Part shown: positions 1 to 8,172 of the stretch, piece after piece
How positions within the stretch are numbered: position 1 is the first letter of the stretch
How the letters are laid out: every line of letters begins with the position of its first letter
Source of the DNA: CAZQYB01 sp964582985
Lineage (GTDB): Bacteria; Planctomycetota; Phycisphaerae; Sedimentisphaerales; Anaerobacaceae
Direction of reading: 5' to 3'
DNA: 64,000 nt
Assembly (NCBI GenBank): GCA_964582985.1
Contig: CAZOUM010000001.1
Location: 48,510 to 112,509 of the forward strand
Notes under the pieces: generated by a model
What the model saw: the letters and a program-made list of their open reading frames with translations, nothing else
Told to the model about the DNA's origin: nothing
Database searches by the model: none
Position numbers and translations under genes: made by a program

Positions 1-1387
1 TTTGCAAAGATGTCCGGTCTAAGTAAAGCTCTCCGTAGGTTACATAGCGGGCCTCCTTGTCGCAATCGGCCTGAAGATTTAAGAGTAACTGCCGACCGGT
101 GACCATCTTCTGCACGGTGAAGGGGCTTAAGGCTAAGGCCTTGAAATTTATCAAGTCACTTTTCCGCGGATCCTTACGCTTGTCGCGCTTAGGCCATTTG
201 GCTGCATCCCTGACGGTGCCGACCGTTGCGAGGTTTACCGCTGGGGCAAGCACACTCTTGCCTTCTGACTCCAGAATATAGGAAAAGGGGAACTGAGAGG
301 TATCAAATCTTGCATAATGTTTGCCGATGACCGTGGAAAAGGCCCCGACTCTGGCAGGCCACATCAAATATGAAAAAGAGCCGGTCTTCGAGCCCCTTTC
401 GAGTATTCCCTGATGAACCGGCCCCAACTTGTACATATGGTTACTTTCATTTGAGCCGCTTCCTGCGTTGTAAAAAGAACACATGGCCGCGATAAGCAGC
501 GTCGATTTGTGATGGGTAACACTGTAAGGCCCGGCAAAAAGCGAGCAGGCCTCGCCGTGAAAACCTTCGCAATTAGCAAAAAACACTGAATTTTCAGCGG
601 AAAACTGCCTGCCTAAAACAGTGGCCTGGCCGACAAAACATTTCGAAATTATCGCGGCGTCGGTAACTTTCGCCCCCGAACAAACGATAAAATCCTCGGC
701 GACAACGCCCTGTCCAATATACACTGGAGCTTCAGGGCAGCTATTGATTGTGCCGTTCTCCAGCCTGGCTGCACCTTCAATCACAGCACAAGGACCAACC
801 TTGACATTTTTAAGACTACCGGTATTGATAATCCTGGCTCCGGCCGCTATCAATCCTTGGCAAGACGTGACAAAGCTGACGTATTGGGAAATCATCTTCG
901 CAATATTCTCAATTATTCTCTGCCGGTCCCGATAAAGTGCCAAAATGTAAGCAATCTGCGCCGTTAAATGGTCGTAGATTGGTATCTCCCTGCCGCCGGC
1001 TTCATTCAAAACGCTGACTTCGGTGCCGTTGCCAAATGCACTTTCGCCTTCAACCACCAGTAAATCGACATTGTCAACGACTACATCGTCCGCGATTGTA
1101 TAGTTGGCTATGTGATTGCTGACATTGTTAATGTATACGTTGTTCCCAATCTTGCAGTTGTGGATTGTGGCGCATCTTATGCTTGAAGGCTTTGCCAGCC
1201 CACCATAAAAAGTTGTCATCTTCTCAAGCACACCTATTTCAACATTGCCTGAGAAGTGTACGGATTTGACTCTTTCAGGGTTGAAGTTTTGAGCGACCTT
1301 GATACTTGTCCAATCTGAAGAGCTACACCCCTGGTTTTGCAACTGGGCGATTTCAGCTTGAGATAATGGGCGAATTTCTGATGCCAT
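1..1387 (-). CDS. DUF4954 family protein, copy B (partial, C-terminus outside window)
   Basis: Open reading frame that starts with ATG at 1387 and runs off the window edge without a stop; about 462 residues are visible. It aligns along its visible length with the complete paralogue at 2506-4512: both begin MxSExRPLS, both have GNNVYIN and NEAGGREIPIYD, and both keep the block K-S-x-x-x-L-x-L-I-N-F. By eye the N-terminal 160 residues are roughly 60 percent identical. Repeated short hydrophobic/Gly units (IGNNVYI, IADDVVV) fit a left-handed beta-helix of the hexapeptide-transferase type. The nagB gene lies between the two copies, so a role in amino-sugar or envelope sugar metabolism is plausible, but the biochemical activity of the family is not known to me. 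The duplication is old, not an assembly repeat, because the copies differ throughout. Confidence 0.85.
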   Translation of the reverse strand, partial: MASEIRPLSQAEIAQLQNQGCSSSDWTSIKVAQNFNPERVKSVHFSGNVEIGVLEKMTTFYGGLAKPSSIRCATIHNCKIGNNVYINNVSNHIANYTIADDVVVDNVDLLVVEGESAFGNGTEVSVLNEAGGREIPIYDHLTAQIAYILALYRDRQRIIENIAKMISQYVSFVTSCQGLIAAGARIINTGSLKNVKVGPCAVIEGAARLENGTINSCPEAPVYIGQGVVAEDFIVCSGAKVTDAAIISKCFVGQATVLGRQFSAENSVFFANCEGFHGEACSLFAGPYSVTHHKSTLLIAAMCSFYNAGSGSNESNHMYKLGPVHQGILERGSKTGSFSYLMWPARVGAFSTVIGKHYARFDTSQFPFSYILESEGKSVLAPAVNLATVGTVRDAAKWPKRDKRKDPRKSDLINFKALALSPFTVQKMVTGRQLLLNLQADCDKEARYVTYGELYLDRTSLQ

Positions 1388-1589
1388 TTTTAGTCCCTTC
1401 CGGGTTCAATAGCAATCTGTCACCGGCACCAAGGCCGTCCGCAGGCACGGCATAACAGACTAACAGGGCAACCTTGATAGTCTTGAAACAGAAAGGTCAA
1501 CTCTTCAAGGAAAATGTCGCTGTATTGCAGCCTTTGGCCCTTTGCCCTTCATTTAGTTGCCATCAGCGGCGATTTGTACATGCTTCGAA

Positions 1590-2381
1590 TCAGCGTCCAA
1601 CCTTTTTCTGCACCAGATGTTTGTTATCGCGGACCCAGTTGTAATACTCCGTCCTCGTGAGTTTCGATGCTGCCGCTTCATCTAATACGATTGTAACAAA
1701 ACTATGGAGCTGAAGTGACGATGCTGTTATCTGACTGGTGACAGGTCCTTCAATGAATTGTGCACACACGTCTGCCTTCTTTTCGCCATTTGCAATCAAG
1801 AGAATCTTTTTCGCTTCCAGAATCGTACCTATGCCCATGGTGATAGCGAATCGTGGAACGTCCTCTATGTTTTCAAAAAACCGGGAGTTATCTTGAATAG
1901 TCTGTTTATCAAGCGCCTTTACTCTTGTCCTGCTTGCAAACGAAGAACCCGGCTCATTAAAGCCGATGTGACCATCGCCCCCGATACCGAGCACCTGAAG
2001 GTCAATGCCGCCGGCCTTTTTGATTTTTCCCTCATACCAGTGGCTGAATTCCTCCGGGTCATCCGTATTTCCTTGGGGAACATACACATTTTCTGGATTT
2101 GCGTTTATGTGTTTGAACAGGTTTTCCCACATGAAAAGATTGTAACTATTATTATGTAATGGAGCCAGGCCAACGTACTCGTCCAAATTAAACGCCGTAG
2201 CCTTCGAGAAATCCAAACCTTCCTCCTTATGGACTTTCACGAGCTCCTTGTACGTTCCAATTGGAGTGTCGCCGGTTGCCAGACCCAGCACTAAATCATG
2301 CTTCCTTTTAACTTCCCTGGCGATTATTTGCGCGGAAGTTTTGCTCATCTGCTCATAATCGGGCGTAATAATTATTTCCAT
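1590..2381 (-). CDS. nagB: Glucosamine-6-phosphate deaminase
   Basis: Converts glucosamine 6-phosphate to fructose 6-phosphate and ammonia, the last step of cytoplasmic amino-sugar catabolism. The 263-residue protein has the usual family length. Visible hallmarks are the phosphate-binding loop LGLATGDTPIGTYKEL near residue 33, the FNLDEYVGL segment containing the enolisation Asp near residue 68, and GIGGDGHIGFNEPG near residue 135, which carries the Asp, His and Glu of the catalytic set. The start ATG at 2381 is preceded on the minus strand by a GAAAGAGGAGAG purine tract, a good ribosome binding site. It lies 124 bases after the DUF4954 gene at 2506-4512 and before the second DUF4954 gene, all in the same direction, so the three probably form one transcription unit. 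Confidence 0.97.
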   Translation of the reverse strand: MEIIITPDYEQMSKTSAQIIAREVKRKHDLVLGLATGDTPIGTYKELVKVHKEEGLDFSKATAFNLDEYVGLAPLHNNSYNLFMWENLFKHINANPENVYVPQGNTDDPEEFSHWYEGKIKKAGGIDLQVLGIGGDGHIGFNEPGSSFASRTRVKALDKQTIQDNSRFFENIEDVPRFAITMGIGTILEAKKILLIANGEKKADVCAQFIEGPVTSQITASSLQLHSFVTIVLDEAAASKLTRTEYYNWVRDNKHLVQKKVGR

Positions 2382-2505
2382 TTTACTCTCCTCTTTCTGA
2401 TAAGATTTTTCGATTCTTGTTACACTACTGCCAATATTGGCTGGGCAACTTTTTGCCCAGATACGCTACTATACCCCACATTTTACAGTTACCTGTCGCA
2501 GAAGC

Positions 2506-4512
2506 TCAACTGCGGCTTGCGCTAACGCAATTTCCCAGTCGGCTGATAAGCTCTTCCGCCAATTTAGTTTTTGCGACTATATGCCTTTCAATTTCAGCAA
2601 CGAAGTTGTTTTGTTCAAATGTGCCCCGGACCGCTTCAAAATCCGCATCTTTTATTTTCTCATCGCCGTCCAAACCGTACCCGGTTCGTACCGCAGCAGT
2701 ATATTCTTTTTGAGCATCGGCCAGACGCATACGCCCCAGTTTTCCGACAGCGGTTTTCCATTTCGTGATAAGTTCGATGATATCATCGGCTGCTATTTTC
2801 TCGACCGTCTTGTTCAAACGATGTTGTAGAACGCCTGCTGTCCAGGTCCACTCGTACGCCGCGTAATTCTCGTACATCAACCGGAAAGTTTTATCTACCT
2901 GCCCTAAACTGCTGATAGCGCCGTCTTCTATATCACCGAGCATTTTCTGAACAGCTTCTTCGGGAGCGAACAACCCAGCCAGGTCAACCCATTTGCCCGT
3001 CCCCGCGTTGCCTTCGGGCAATAGGATACTTTTAAGTTCGTTAGGGCTTTCGAACTGCTTGTTTTCCAGTCGCTTGACCAGACAATCGCCCAGGACTTGG
3101 TCGATGGCCATCCCGTAAAGTCTAATGCCGTTGTCTATTGATGAGCTTGTCATACGAGCACCGGCACAGGCAAGATAATCGGCCTTCGCACCGCCGGTTG
3201 CTTTGTGCTCGGCAAGTAGTTGATGTCCCTTCAGCACTTTTTGAATAGTGTATGGGCTTAAAAGTTCGAAATTTATAAGGTCGAGCCTTTTGGGACTTTT
3301 TCGCCTGTCGCGCTTCGGCCACTTCGATGCATCCCGAATAAGCCCTACTCTTCGCAGGTTATTACCTGGAGCAAGGACGGTTTCACCGTTATGCTCGGTC
3401 AGGTATGAAAAAGGGAAATCGCAGGTATCCGGGTGTCCATAGTGTCTGCCCACCACAACGCTGAATGCTCCAATCCGTGCCGGCCAGAGAATATATGAAT
3501 CACTGGCTGTTTTCGAGCCGCGCTCCACTACGCCCTGATGGACAGGGCCTAATTTATACGAATGGTTGCTTTGGTTTGTTCCGCTGCCGGCGTTTAAAAA
3601 GGAAAACAGACCGGCAATCAGTAATGTAGATTTGTGGTGTGTAACGCTGTAAGGCCCGGCGAATATCGAGCAAGCTTCGCCCTGAAAACCCTCGCAGTTT
3701 GCGAAGAACACCGAGCTTTCCGCAGAAAACTGCTTCGCTAACACAGTGCCTTGGCCCACAAAACACTTGGATATTATTGTGCCGTCCGTGATTTTCGAGC
3801 CGCTGCAGGCGATAAAATCTTCAGCAATAACCCCCGGACCAATATAGACCGGGTCCTCCGGACAACTATTGACCGAACCGTTTTCCAGTTTATCAGCCCC
3901 CTCGATCACGCAACTGGGGCCGACCTTAACATTCTTGATGACTCGGCAGTTGATAAGTCTTGCACCAGACGCCACCAGACCCGTAGACGAGGTAACGGAC
4001 TTTGAGTAGGCAGCAATCATTTCTTGCAGGTTTTTGATTGCTTTCGGCCTGTGACGATAAAGAGCTATGATATAGGCAGTGTGCGCCGACAGATTGTCAT
4101 AAATCGGTATCTCTCTGCCGCCGGCCTCATTAACAACAGCAGCTTCCACACCGTTACCAAATGAACTTTCTCCTTGGACTACAAGCGAGTCCACATTTTC
4201 GATAACGACATCATCTTCGACCACATAGTTGGCAATATGGCTTCTGATTTGGTTAATGTATACATTATTGCCGATAGTGCAGTTATGGACTGTTGCGTTG
4301 TTTATCCCAGAAGGTTTGATAACACCGCCGCTAAAAGACACCTGTCTCTCAAAAACACCTAATCTTATCTTGCCGGAGAAATGCGTCGACTTTACTTTAG
4401 CTGCGTCAAAGCCCTTTGCGACCTGAACGTTTGACCAGTCATCACAGCTACAACCCTGGCTTGTCAGCTTCGTAATTTCATTAGCGGATAGCGGACGGAA
4501 CTCCGACGTCAT
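2506..4512 (-). CDS. DUF4954 family protein, copy A (complete)
   Basis: A 668-residue cytoplasmic protein without signal peptide. Residues about 60-350 are rich in hexapeptide-like units (IGNNVYI, VEDDVVIENV, YIGPGVIAEDFI, SKCFVGQGT), which predicts a left-handed parallel beta-helix as in acyl- and nucleotidyl-transferases of sugar metabolism. The C-terminal third (from about residue 560) is helical and charged. The family is known only as DUF4954; no catalytic residues can be assigned. It is the first gene of a minus-strand group DUF4954-nagB-DUF4954. Upstream of the ATG at 4512 there is an AGGAGAAAAG tract giving a strong ribosome binding site. The linkage to nagB suggests a substrate related to glucosamine or N-acetylglucosamine phosphate, which is inference from context. 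Confidence 0.9.
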   Translation of the reverse strand: MTSEFRPLSANEITKLTSQGCSCDDWSNVQVAKGFDAAKVKSTHFSGKIRLGVFERQVSFSGGVIKPSGINNATVHNCTIGNNVYINQIRSHIANYVVEDDVVIENVDSLVVQGESSFGNGVEAAVVNEAGGREIPIYDNLSAHTAYIIALYRHRPKAIKNLQEMIAAYSKSVTSSTGLVASGARLINCRVIKNVKVGPSCVIEGADKLENGSVNSCPEDPVYIGPGVIAEDFIACSGSKITDGTIISKCFVGQGTVLAKQFSAESSVFFANCEGFQGEACSIFAGPYSVTHHKSTLLIAGLFSFLNAGSGTNQSNHSYKLGPVHQGVVERGSKTASDSYILWPARIGAFSVVVGRHYGHPDTCDFPFSYLTEHNGETVLAPGNNLRRVGLIRDASKWPKRDRRKSPKRLDLINFELLSPYTIQKVLKGHQLLAEHKATGGAKADYLACAGARMTSSSIDNGIRLYGMAIDQVLGDCLVKRLENKQFESPNELKSILLPEGNAGTGKWVDLAGLFAPEEAVQKMLGDIEDGAISSLGQVDKTFRLMYENYAAYEWTWTAGVLQHRLNKTVEKIAADDIIELITKWKTAVGKLGRMRLADAQKEYTAAVRTGYGLDGDEKIKDADFEAVRGTFEQNNFVAEIERHIVAKTKLAEELISRLGNCVSASRS

Positions 4513-4770
4513 CTTTTCTCCTACAATTGTTGGCCGTTTAACTAATCAGCACCGGTAGTATTGAAACCGCCGCCTTCGTTTCGAAGGCCGAAGATTCACT
4601 ACTTTATTCGACAGGCAGAAATATACAGATACTACCCTGGCAAATCAAGACATTTAACTGGATACGTCTGTTTGCTCATACCTCTTATTTGAACACGAAA
4701 GCAAAGTGAACCTCGACGCAGTGCTATGGGATGAAAATGCAAAATCGCTGGCAAAATTTGGAGTGATCTG

Positions 4771-4799
4771 TTGGCAAGTGCCGATGGTTAGTATATAAA
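4771..4799 (+). promoter_or_regulatory. Sigma-70-like promoter of the amidase-like gene
   Basis: TTGGCA at 4771-4776 and TATAAA at 4794-4799 are separated by exactly 17 bases. The predicted transcription start falls near 4806, downstream of the possible ATG at 4801, and therefore favours the ATG at 4861 as translation start of the next gene. Confidence 0.55.
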
Positions 4800-4860
4800 T
4801 ATGTTTGGTCCGTGCGAACTGCCGTTTGGAAGTTTTTTCGGACCTTTCAGGGACGAAATT

Positions 4861-5409
4861 ATGTCGAATCAGCCAAGGCTGGCGAGAGTATTAGCGGCAC
4901 TGTTGGTTTCAATGACGGCGGGGGCGATAGTTTTAATGGTCCTCGGTAACAACCCTCCTTCGGCGGGCCCGTTTTGTCTTTCAAGCTACTATCGGCTCGA
5001 CCCTGTCGGAAAGGCTATCCAATCTCGGGCCGCTCAATCTCCGGCCCGCTGGAACCGCATCGAGATTTATTACAGCGGCACTAAAGCCGGCAATATTGAG
5101 CAACTGGCCTCCCTGATGGGCCTGGCCGGCCCCGAGGATATAAACTGTCATTTCTGTTTGTGCAATGGTCTGGGCGGCGGCGATGGTCAAATACAAACAA
5201 CCGAGAAATGGCAAAAGCAATGGTCAATCATACCTGGACGAAACTGGTACGGCACCGGTCAGACTATACGCATTTGTGTTATAACCGACGGCAAAACAAC
5301 TCGTCCAACCGACTGCCAGTTCAAAAGGACGGATGCGCTGGTGGAAAGGTTATGTAGAAAGTTTGACGTTGCGCCCGCGTCCATCTACTACCCCAGCGAT
5401 TGGAAGTAA
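4861..5409 (+). CDS. Membrane-anchored PGRP/amidase_2-like protein lacking zinc ligands
   Basis: A 182-residue protein with one membrane segment (residues about 8-28) and an outer domain that follows the pattern of N-acetylmuramoyl-L-alanine amidases of the amidase_2/PGRP fold: a strand with IEIYYSGT (residues 67-74) where active enzymes have HHS/HHT, then CHFCLCNG (96-103) and DGQI like the HFxIxxxG-DGxI segment, then W, TIRICVITDG (135-144) like the IGIxLVG strand, PTDCQ and a helix (149-165), and finally YYPSDW (176-181) at the place of the HxD motif. The protein ends right there, so the usual distal zinc Cys is absent. Two zinc His positions read Tyr/Pro. It is therefore probably not a zinc hydrolase but may bind cell-wall fragments. 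The ATG at 4861 has AGGGAC upstream; an in-frame ATG at 4801 would lie before the predicted transcript start. Confidence 0.72.
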   Translation: MSNQPRLARVLAALLVSMTAGAIVLMVLGNNPPSAGPFCLSSYYRLDPVGKAIQSRAAQSPARWNRIEIYYSGTKAGNIEQLASLMGLAGPEDINCHFCLCNGLGGGDGQIQTTEKWQKQWSIIPGRNWYGTGQTIRICVITDGKTTRPTDCQFKRTDALVERLCRKFDVAPASIYYPSDWK

Positions 5410-5530
5410 CCAACACAATCCCGTAATTATTTGGCAACGCCGCCCCCGGTAAGATGGGGTCTGCGACTCTTGCTTTGGCACCAACCGGATACCGTGCGAT
5501 TCTGCCAATATTTTCCTTCCTTCTATTTAG

Positions 5531-5563
5531 AAAATAGGCTGCGCACCCATTGGATGCGCAGCC
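5531..5563 (-). terminator. Rho-independent terminator after the Arg/Gly-rich gene
   Basis: Perfect 9-bp stem GGCTGCGCA (5537-5545) with TGCGCAGCC (5555-5563), loop of 9 bases. On the minus strand it is followed by TATTTTC. It sits about 32 bases downstream of the stop codon at 5595. Confidence 0.75.
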
Positions 5564-5594
5564 AAGCACTTATATCCTCGAATGTTTTGCGCTG

Positions 5595-6380
5595 CTACCA
5601 ATCCCAATCAAAGTCTGATTCGTCCCGACTCCGGTCGTGCGTACTTTTTGGGGGAGGTTCCTGATGCCATCTATGGCGACCTCTGCCGTGGAAGCCTCGG
5701 CCTGCTCTGCCCATACCTCTGCGTCGCGGCCCTCGGCCCCACTCACCTAGCTCATAGCCGCCTCGAGCGAATCTTTCTCTCGCTTCACCGTGCGGGCCCC
5801 GCTTGCCCATGCCTCTACCTCGAAATCTCGGGCAGCACCTTCCTACGTCTTCTCCCCGGAAACCTTTAGCGTGTTTTCTCCAGCCCTTGCCGCGGAAGGC
5901 TTTGGCGTGTTTTCTTCTGCCCTCGCCTCGGAAAGCCCTGTCCCTGAAGTGTTTTCCTCTGCCTTCTCGCCGGAAAGCTCCGCCGCCTCTGCCTTTGCCT
6001 TCCCACTCAAATCCTTGGCCGCCGGCAGGCGAGCCTCGACCATGCCAACGACGACCCTCTTTTCTTTCTCGCCATCGCTCGGGTCGTCCTTCAACTTTTC
6101 CTTTTTGTGCTCTTTGTCTTCGCCTGCGCTGGTTCATATTCCTGAGCAACTGCCCCATCTTTTCCCCGTCGTTTTCACGGTACGCCTTTGTCAGAGCAGC
6201 GAGCCATCCGTCGAACCTCCGTTGCGCGGGCCGCAAGCCCTTCTGCTTTTGAGGGCCTTCTTCCACCTGCTTTCGTCTTTGGTCTGCTTTGGGCCTGCCT
6301 TTTTTTCTCTGGGCCCACAGATTCCCTGTTCCTGCCAGTAAAGCCACCGCCAAAATGCCCAACATAGCTTTCTTTAACAT
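5595..6380 (-). CDS. Exported Arg/Gly-rich repeat protein
   Basis: The 261-residue product starts with a clear signal peptide (MLKKAMLGILAVALLAGTGN, cleavage likely after LWA-Q near residue 24). A region at residues about 50-90 is helix-like (RFDGWLAALTKAYREND). From about residue 90 it becomes extremely basic and glycine-rich, with imperfect repeats of the type AFRGEGRRKHAK / AFRGKGWRKHAK / GFRGEDVGR. The C-terminus turns acidic and aromatic (ESDFDWDW). Such composition suggests a nucleic-acid, polyanion or metal-binding exported protein, or a disordered matrix protein; no known family was recognised. The gene is unusually G+C-rich because of the Arg/Gly codons, which produces long shadow frames on the other strand. 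It has its own terminator. Confidence 0.7.
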   Translation of the reverse strand: MLKKAMLGILAVALLAGTGNLWAQRKKGRPKADQRRKQVEEGPQKQKGLRPAQRRFDGWLAALTKAYRENDGEKMGQLLRNMNQRRRRQRAQKGKVEGRPERWRERKEGRRWHGRGSPAGGQGFEWEGKGRGGGAFRREGRGKHFRDRAFRGEGRRKHAKAFRGKGWRKHAKGFRGEDVGRCCPRFRGRGMGKRGPHGEARERFARGGYELGEWGRGPRRRGMGRAGRGFHGRGRHRWHQEPPPKSTHDRSRDESDFDWDW

Positions 6381-6455
6381 TTTTTGCCCCTTTCCAAATT
6401 AGCTTTTTGTTCTGTTATCATACCGTATTTCCGCAGGTACAGACGGCTTGTGGCC

Positions 6456-6517
6456 GCGATTTATTGCAGTTCTTAGGAAAATTCGCAATAAATGCGGGAG
6501 AGTGCTCATTTATTGCA
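6456..6517. repeat. Triple ATTTATTGC inverted/direct repeat at the ASCH stop codon
   Basis: ATTTATTGC occurs at 6459-6467 and 6509-6517 and its complement GCAATAAAT at 6485-6493. The central copy can pair with either outer copy; pairing with the 6509 copy spans the stop of the ASCH gene with a 14-base loop, pairing with the 6459 copy extends to a stem of about 12 bp with one bulge (CGC/GCG at the base). It may end the ASCH transcript, though no U-tract follows. Confidence 0.5.
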
Positions 6518-6949
6518 TTGTTTTAATCCGCCCATTTTCAGCAGGCCGAAGTTCTCTTTCTCCGTCAAAACCACCCATCCCCGCCAGTCTTTTTTGCAGA
6601 TTCGCACAGGTTTAATCGGCTCAACGTCTTTTAGCCAGACCAGAAGACCAAACCTGCAGTCCGCTTTGCTCTTCCAGTACTCGTCGCTCCCTTTGATGTG
6701 CTGATTGTATCGACGTTTTATTTCGATTACTCTCTGGGGCGTCAGGCCCTCGAAGTTTTTGACCGCAACAGCTGTTGCAACCGCGCACACCGGCCCGCTG
6801 CTTTCCTTCAAGAATAATTTATCACCAAGCAGGACCCGCCCAAAATGTGCGAGTTTCGTTTTGGCAAAACGCGATTCAACGGTCTTACCGCCATCGAAAA
6901 TCGCCTCTAAATACGGCTTCTTCAAAATTACCAGATGATAATTGGACAT
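6506..6949 (-). CDS. ASCH-domain protein
   Basis: A 147-residue soluble protein beginning MSNYHLVILKKPYLEAIFDG followed by GKTVESRFAKTK. The pattern of a short strand, helix and then K-x-x-E-x-R is that of the ASCH domain, a PUA-like fold thought to bind RNA or modified nucleosides. A later segment GDKLFLKESSGPVCAVATA matches the ASCH core strand with its conserved Gly-Asp, and FGLLVWLKDVEPI is the last strand pair. Length is slightly above a minimal ASCH domain. The start codon overlaps the region upstream of rmuC, which is transcribed in the opposite direction, so the two share an intergenic promoter region of about 100 bases. Substrate is unknown. Confidence 0.82.
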   Translation of the reverse strand: MSNYHLVILKKPYLEAIFDGGKTVESRFAKTKLAHFGRVLLGDKLFLKESSGPVCAVATAVAVKNFEGLTPQRVIEIKRRYNQHIKGSDEYWKSKADCRFGLLVWLKDVEPIKPVRICKKDWRGWVVLTEKENFGLLKMGGLKQCNK

Positions 6950-7052
6950 AAATCAGCCCTATATGGTAAAAACTACCCCAATAAATGGCAACTACTTTGA
7001 CGGATGCTGCCGGAAAATCTATAATCACGGTTGTCTTATTAAGGGTAAAAAG

Positions 7053-8081
7053 ATGGAACCTGTTTTGATAGCCTTAGGTTTGGTCCTGATTGCATTTGTC
7101 CTGGTGCTTCTGATTTGGCTTATCATCGCCAACTTCGCCGGCAGAAAGGAAATTGCCGGCCAGGCCGCCGGTATCAACCTTTTGCAGCAGCAGCTCGAAG
7201 CCCTTAAAGCCGCTCAGGATAAAACTTCAGAGAATCTGCAAAAGTCTCTCCAGACCGGCCAGAACACTCTCACCCAGAGCCTGCAATCCAGCCAGAAGGT
7301 GCTCAGCCAGCTAAACACCCAAATCGGTGAACTCCAGGGCACTAACAAGCAAATGATGCAGATGCAGACCGACCTAAGAAGGCTGCAGGATATTCTAAGC
7401 TCCCCCAAGCTCCGCGGCCAGATGGGCGAGTGGTCGCTGGAAAATCTCCTCGCCCAGATTCTGCCCAAAGACAGCTATGAGCTGCAATATGCTTTCAAAG
7501 ACGGCAAAATAGTAGATGCCCTTGTCAAACTTGAGGATTATTCGGTGCCCATCGACGCCAAGTTCCCGCTGTCGGCCTTTGAAAAAATTGCAAAGGTTGA
7601 ATCCGAAGAGGAGAAAGTGAAACTGCGAAAGCAGTTCATCAATGACGTAATCAAGCACATTGATAAAATTGCCTCTGACTATATCAGGCCTGCTGAGGGC
7701 ACGCTCGATTTCGCATTGATGTACATACCCGCTGAGAACGTCTATTATGAAACGGTTGTCAAATATGTCGGCGAGACAAAGGACATCTTGCAGTACGCCC
7801 TCGACAAAAAGGTGATACCCGTCTCGCCGAACCTGTTGTACACATATCTGATGACGGTGGCGATGGGCCTGCATGGCCTGCAGATAGAAAAGCAGGCCGC
7901 TGAAATCCGCCAGAACCTAAAGAAACTAAACGCCTCCTTCGCCGACTTCGGCGGCAGCTGGGAAGTCCTCGGCAGACATCTGCGAAACGCCTACGGCCAG
8001 TACGAAGAAGGCCAGAAAAAACTCGACCGCTTCGGAATACAACTCGACCAAATACAAAGCGAAGACCAAGAACAAACGTAA
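7053..8081 (+). CDS. rmuC: DNA recombination protein RmuC homologue
   Basis: 342 residues from the ATG at 7053, which has AAGGG 8 bases upstream and is followed directly by a membrane segment (residues 3-27), as usual for RmuC; an in-frame ATG at 6942 would add 37 residues of no family character. After the anchor comes a long coiled coil (residues about 40-125: QQQLEALKAAQDKTSENLQ and QSLQSSQKVLSQLNTQIGEL). The globular RmuC domain follows, with LSSPKLRGQMGEWSLENLL, IVDALVKLEDYSVPIDAKFP and MYIPAENVYYE, and VSPNLLYTYLMTVAMG, all characteristic. RmuC limits inversions at short inverted repeats in E. coli and is a predicted nuclease-fold protein. The gene stands alone between the divergent ASCH gene and an exported NHL protein. 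Confidence 0.95.
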   Translation: MEPVLIALGLVLIAFVLVLLIWLIIANFAGRKEIAGQAAGINLLQQQLEALKAAQDKTSENLQKSLQTGQNTLTQSLQSSQKVLSQLNTQIGELQGTNKQMMQMQTDLRRLQDILSSPKLRGQMGEWSLENLLAQILPKDSYELQYAFKDGKIVDALVKLEDYSVPIDAKFPLSAFEKIAKVESEEEKVKLRKQFINDVIKHIDKIASDYIRPAEGTLDFALMYIPAENVYYETVVKYVGETKDILQYALDKKVIPVSPNLLYTYLMTVAMGLHGLQIEKQAAEIRQNLKKLNASFADFGGSWEVLGRHLRNAYGQYEEGQKKLDRFGIQLDQIQSEDQEQT

Positions 8082-8172
8082 TTGACAAAATCAACCTCGA
8101 AGGTAAAATAGCCCCAACCCACATCCGGAAGAAGGTTCACTAATACAATAGGCAAATTAAGGAATTTTCGTT

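Noticed and set aside
5790..6341. Long plus-strand frames opposite the Arg/Gly-rich gene
   Set aside because: They are shadows caused by G+C-rich Arg/Gly codons; they contain Ser/Pro/Phe strings without domain, signal or ribosome binding site, while the minus frame has a signal peptide and terminator.
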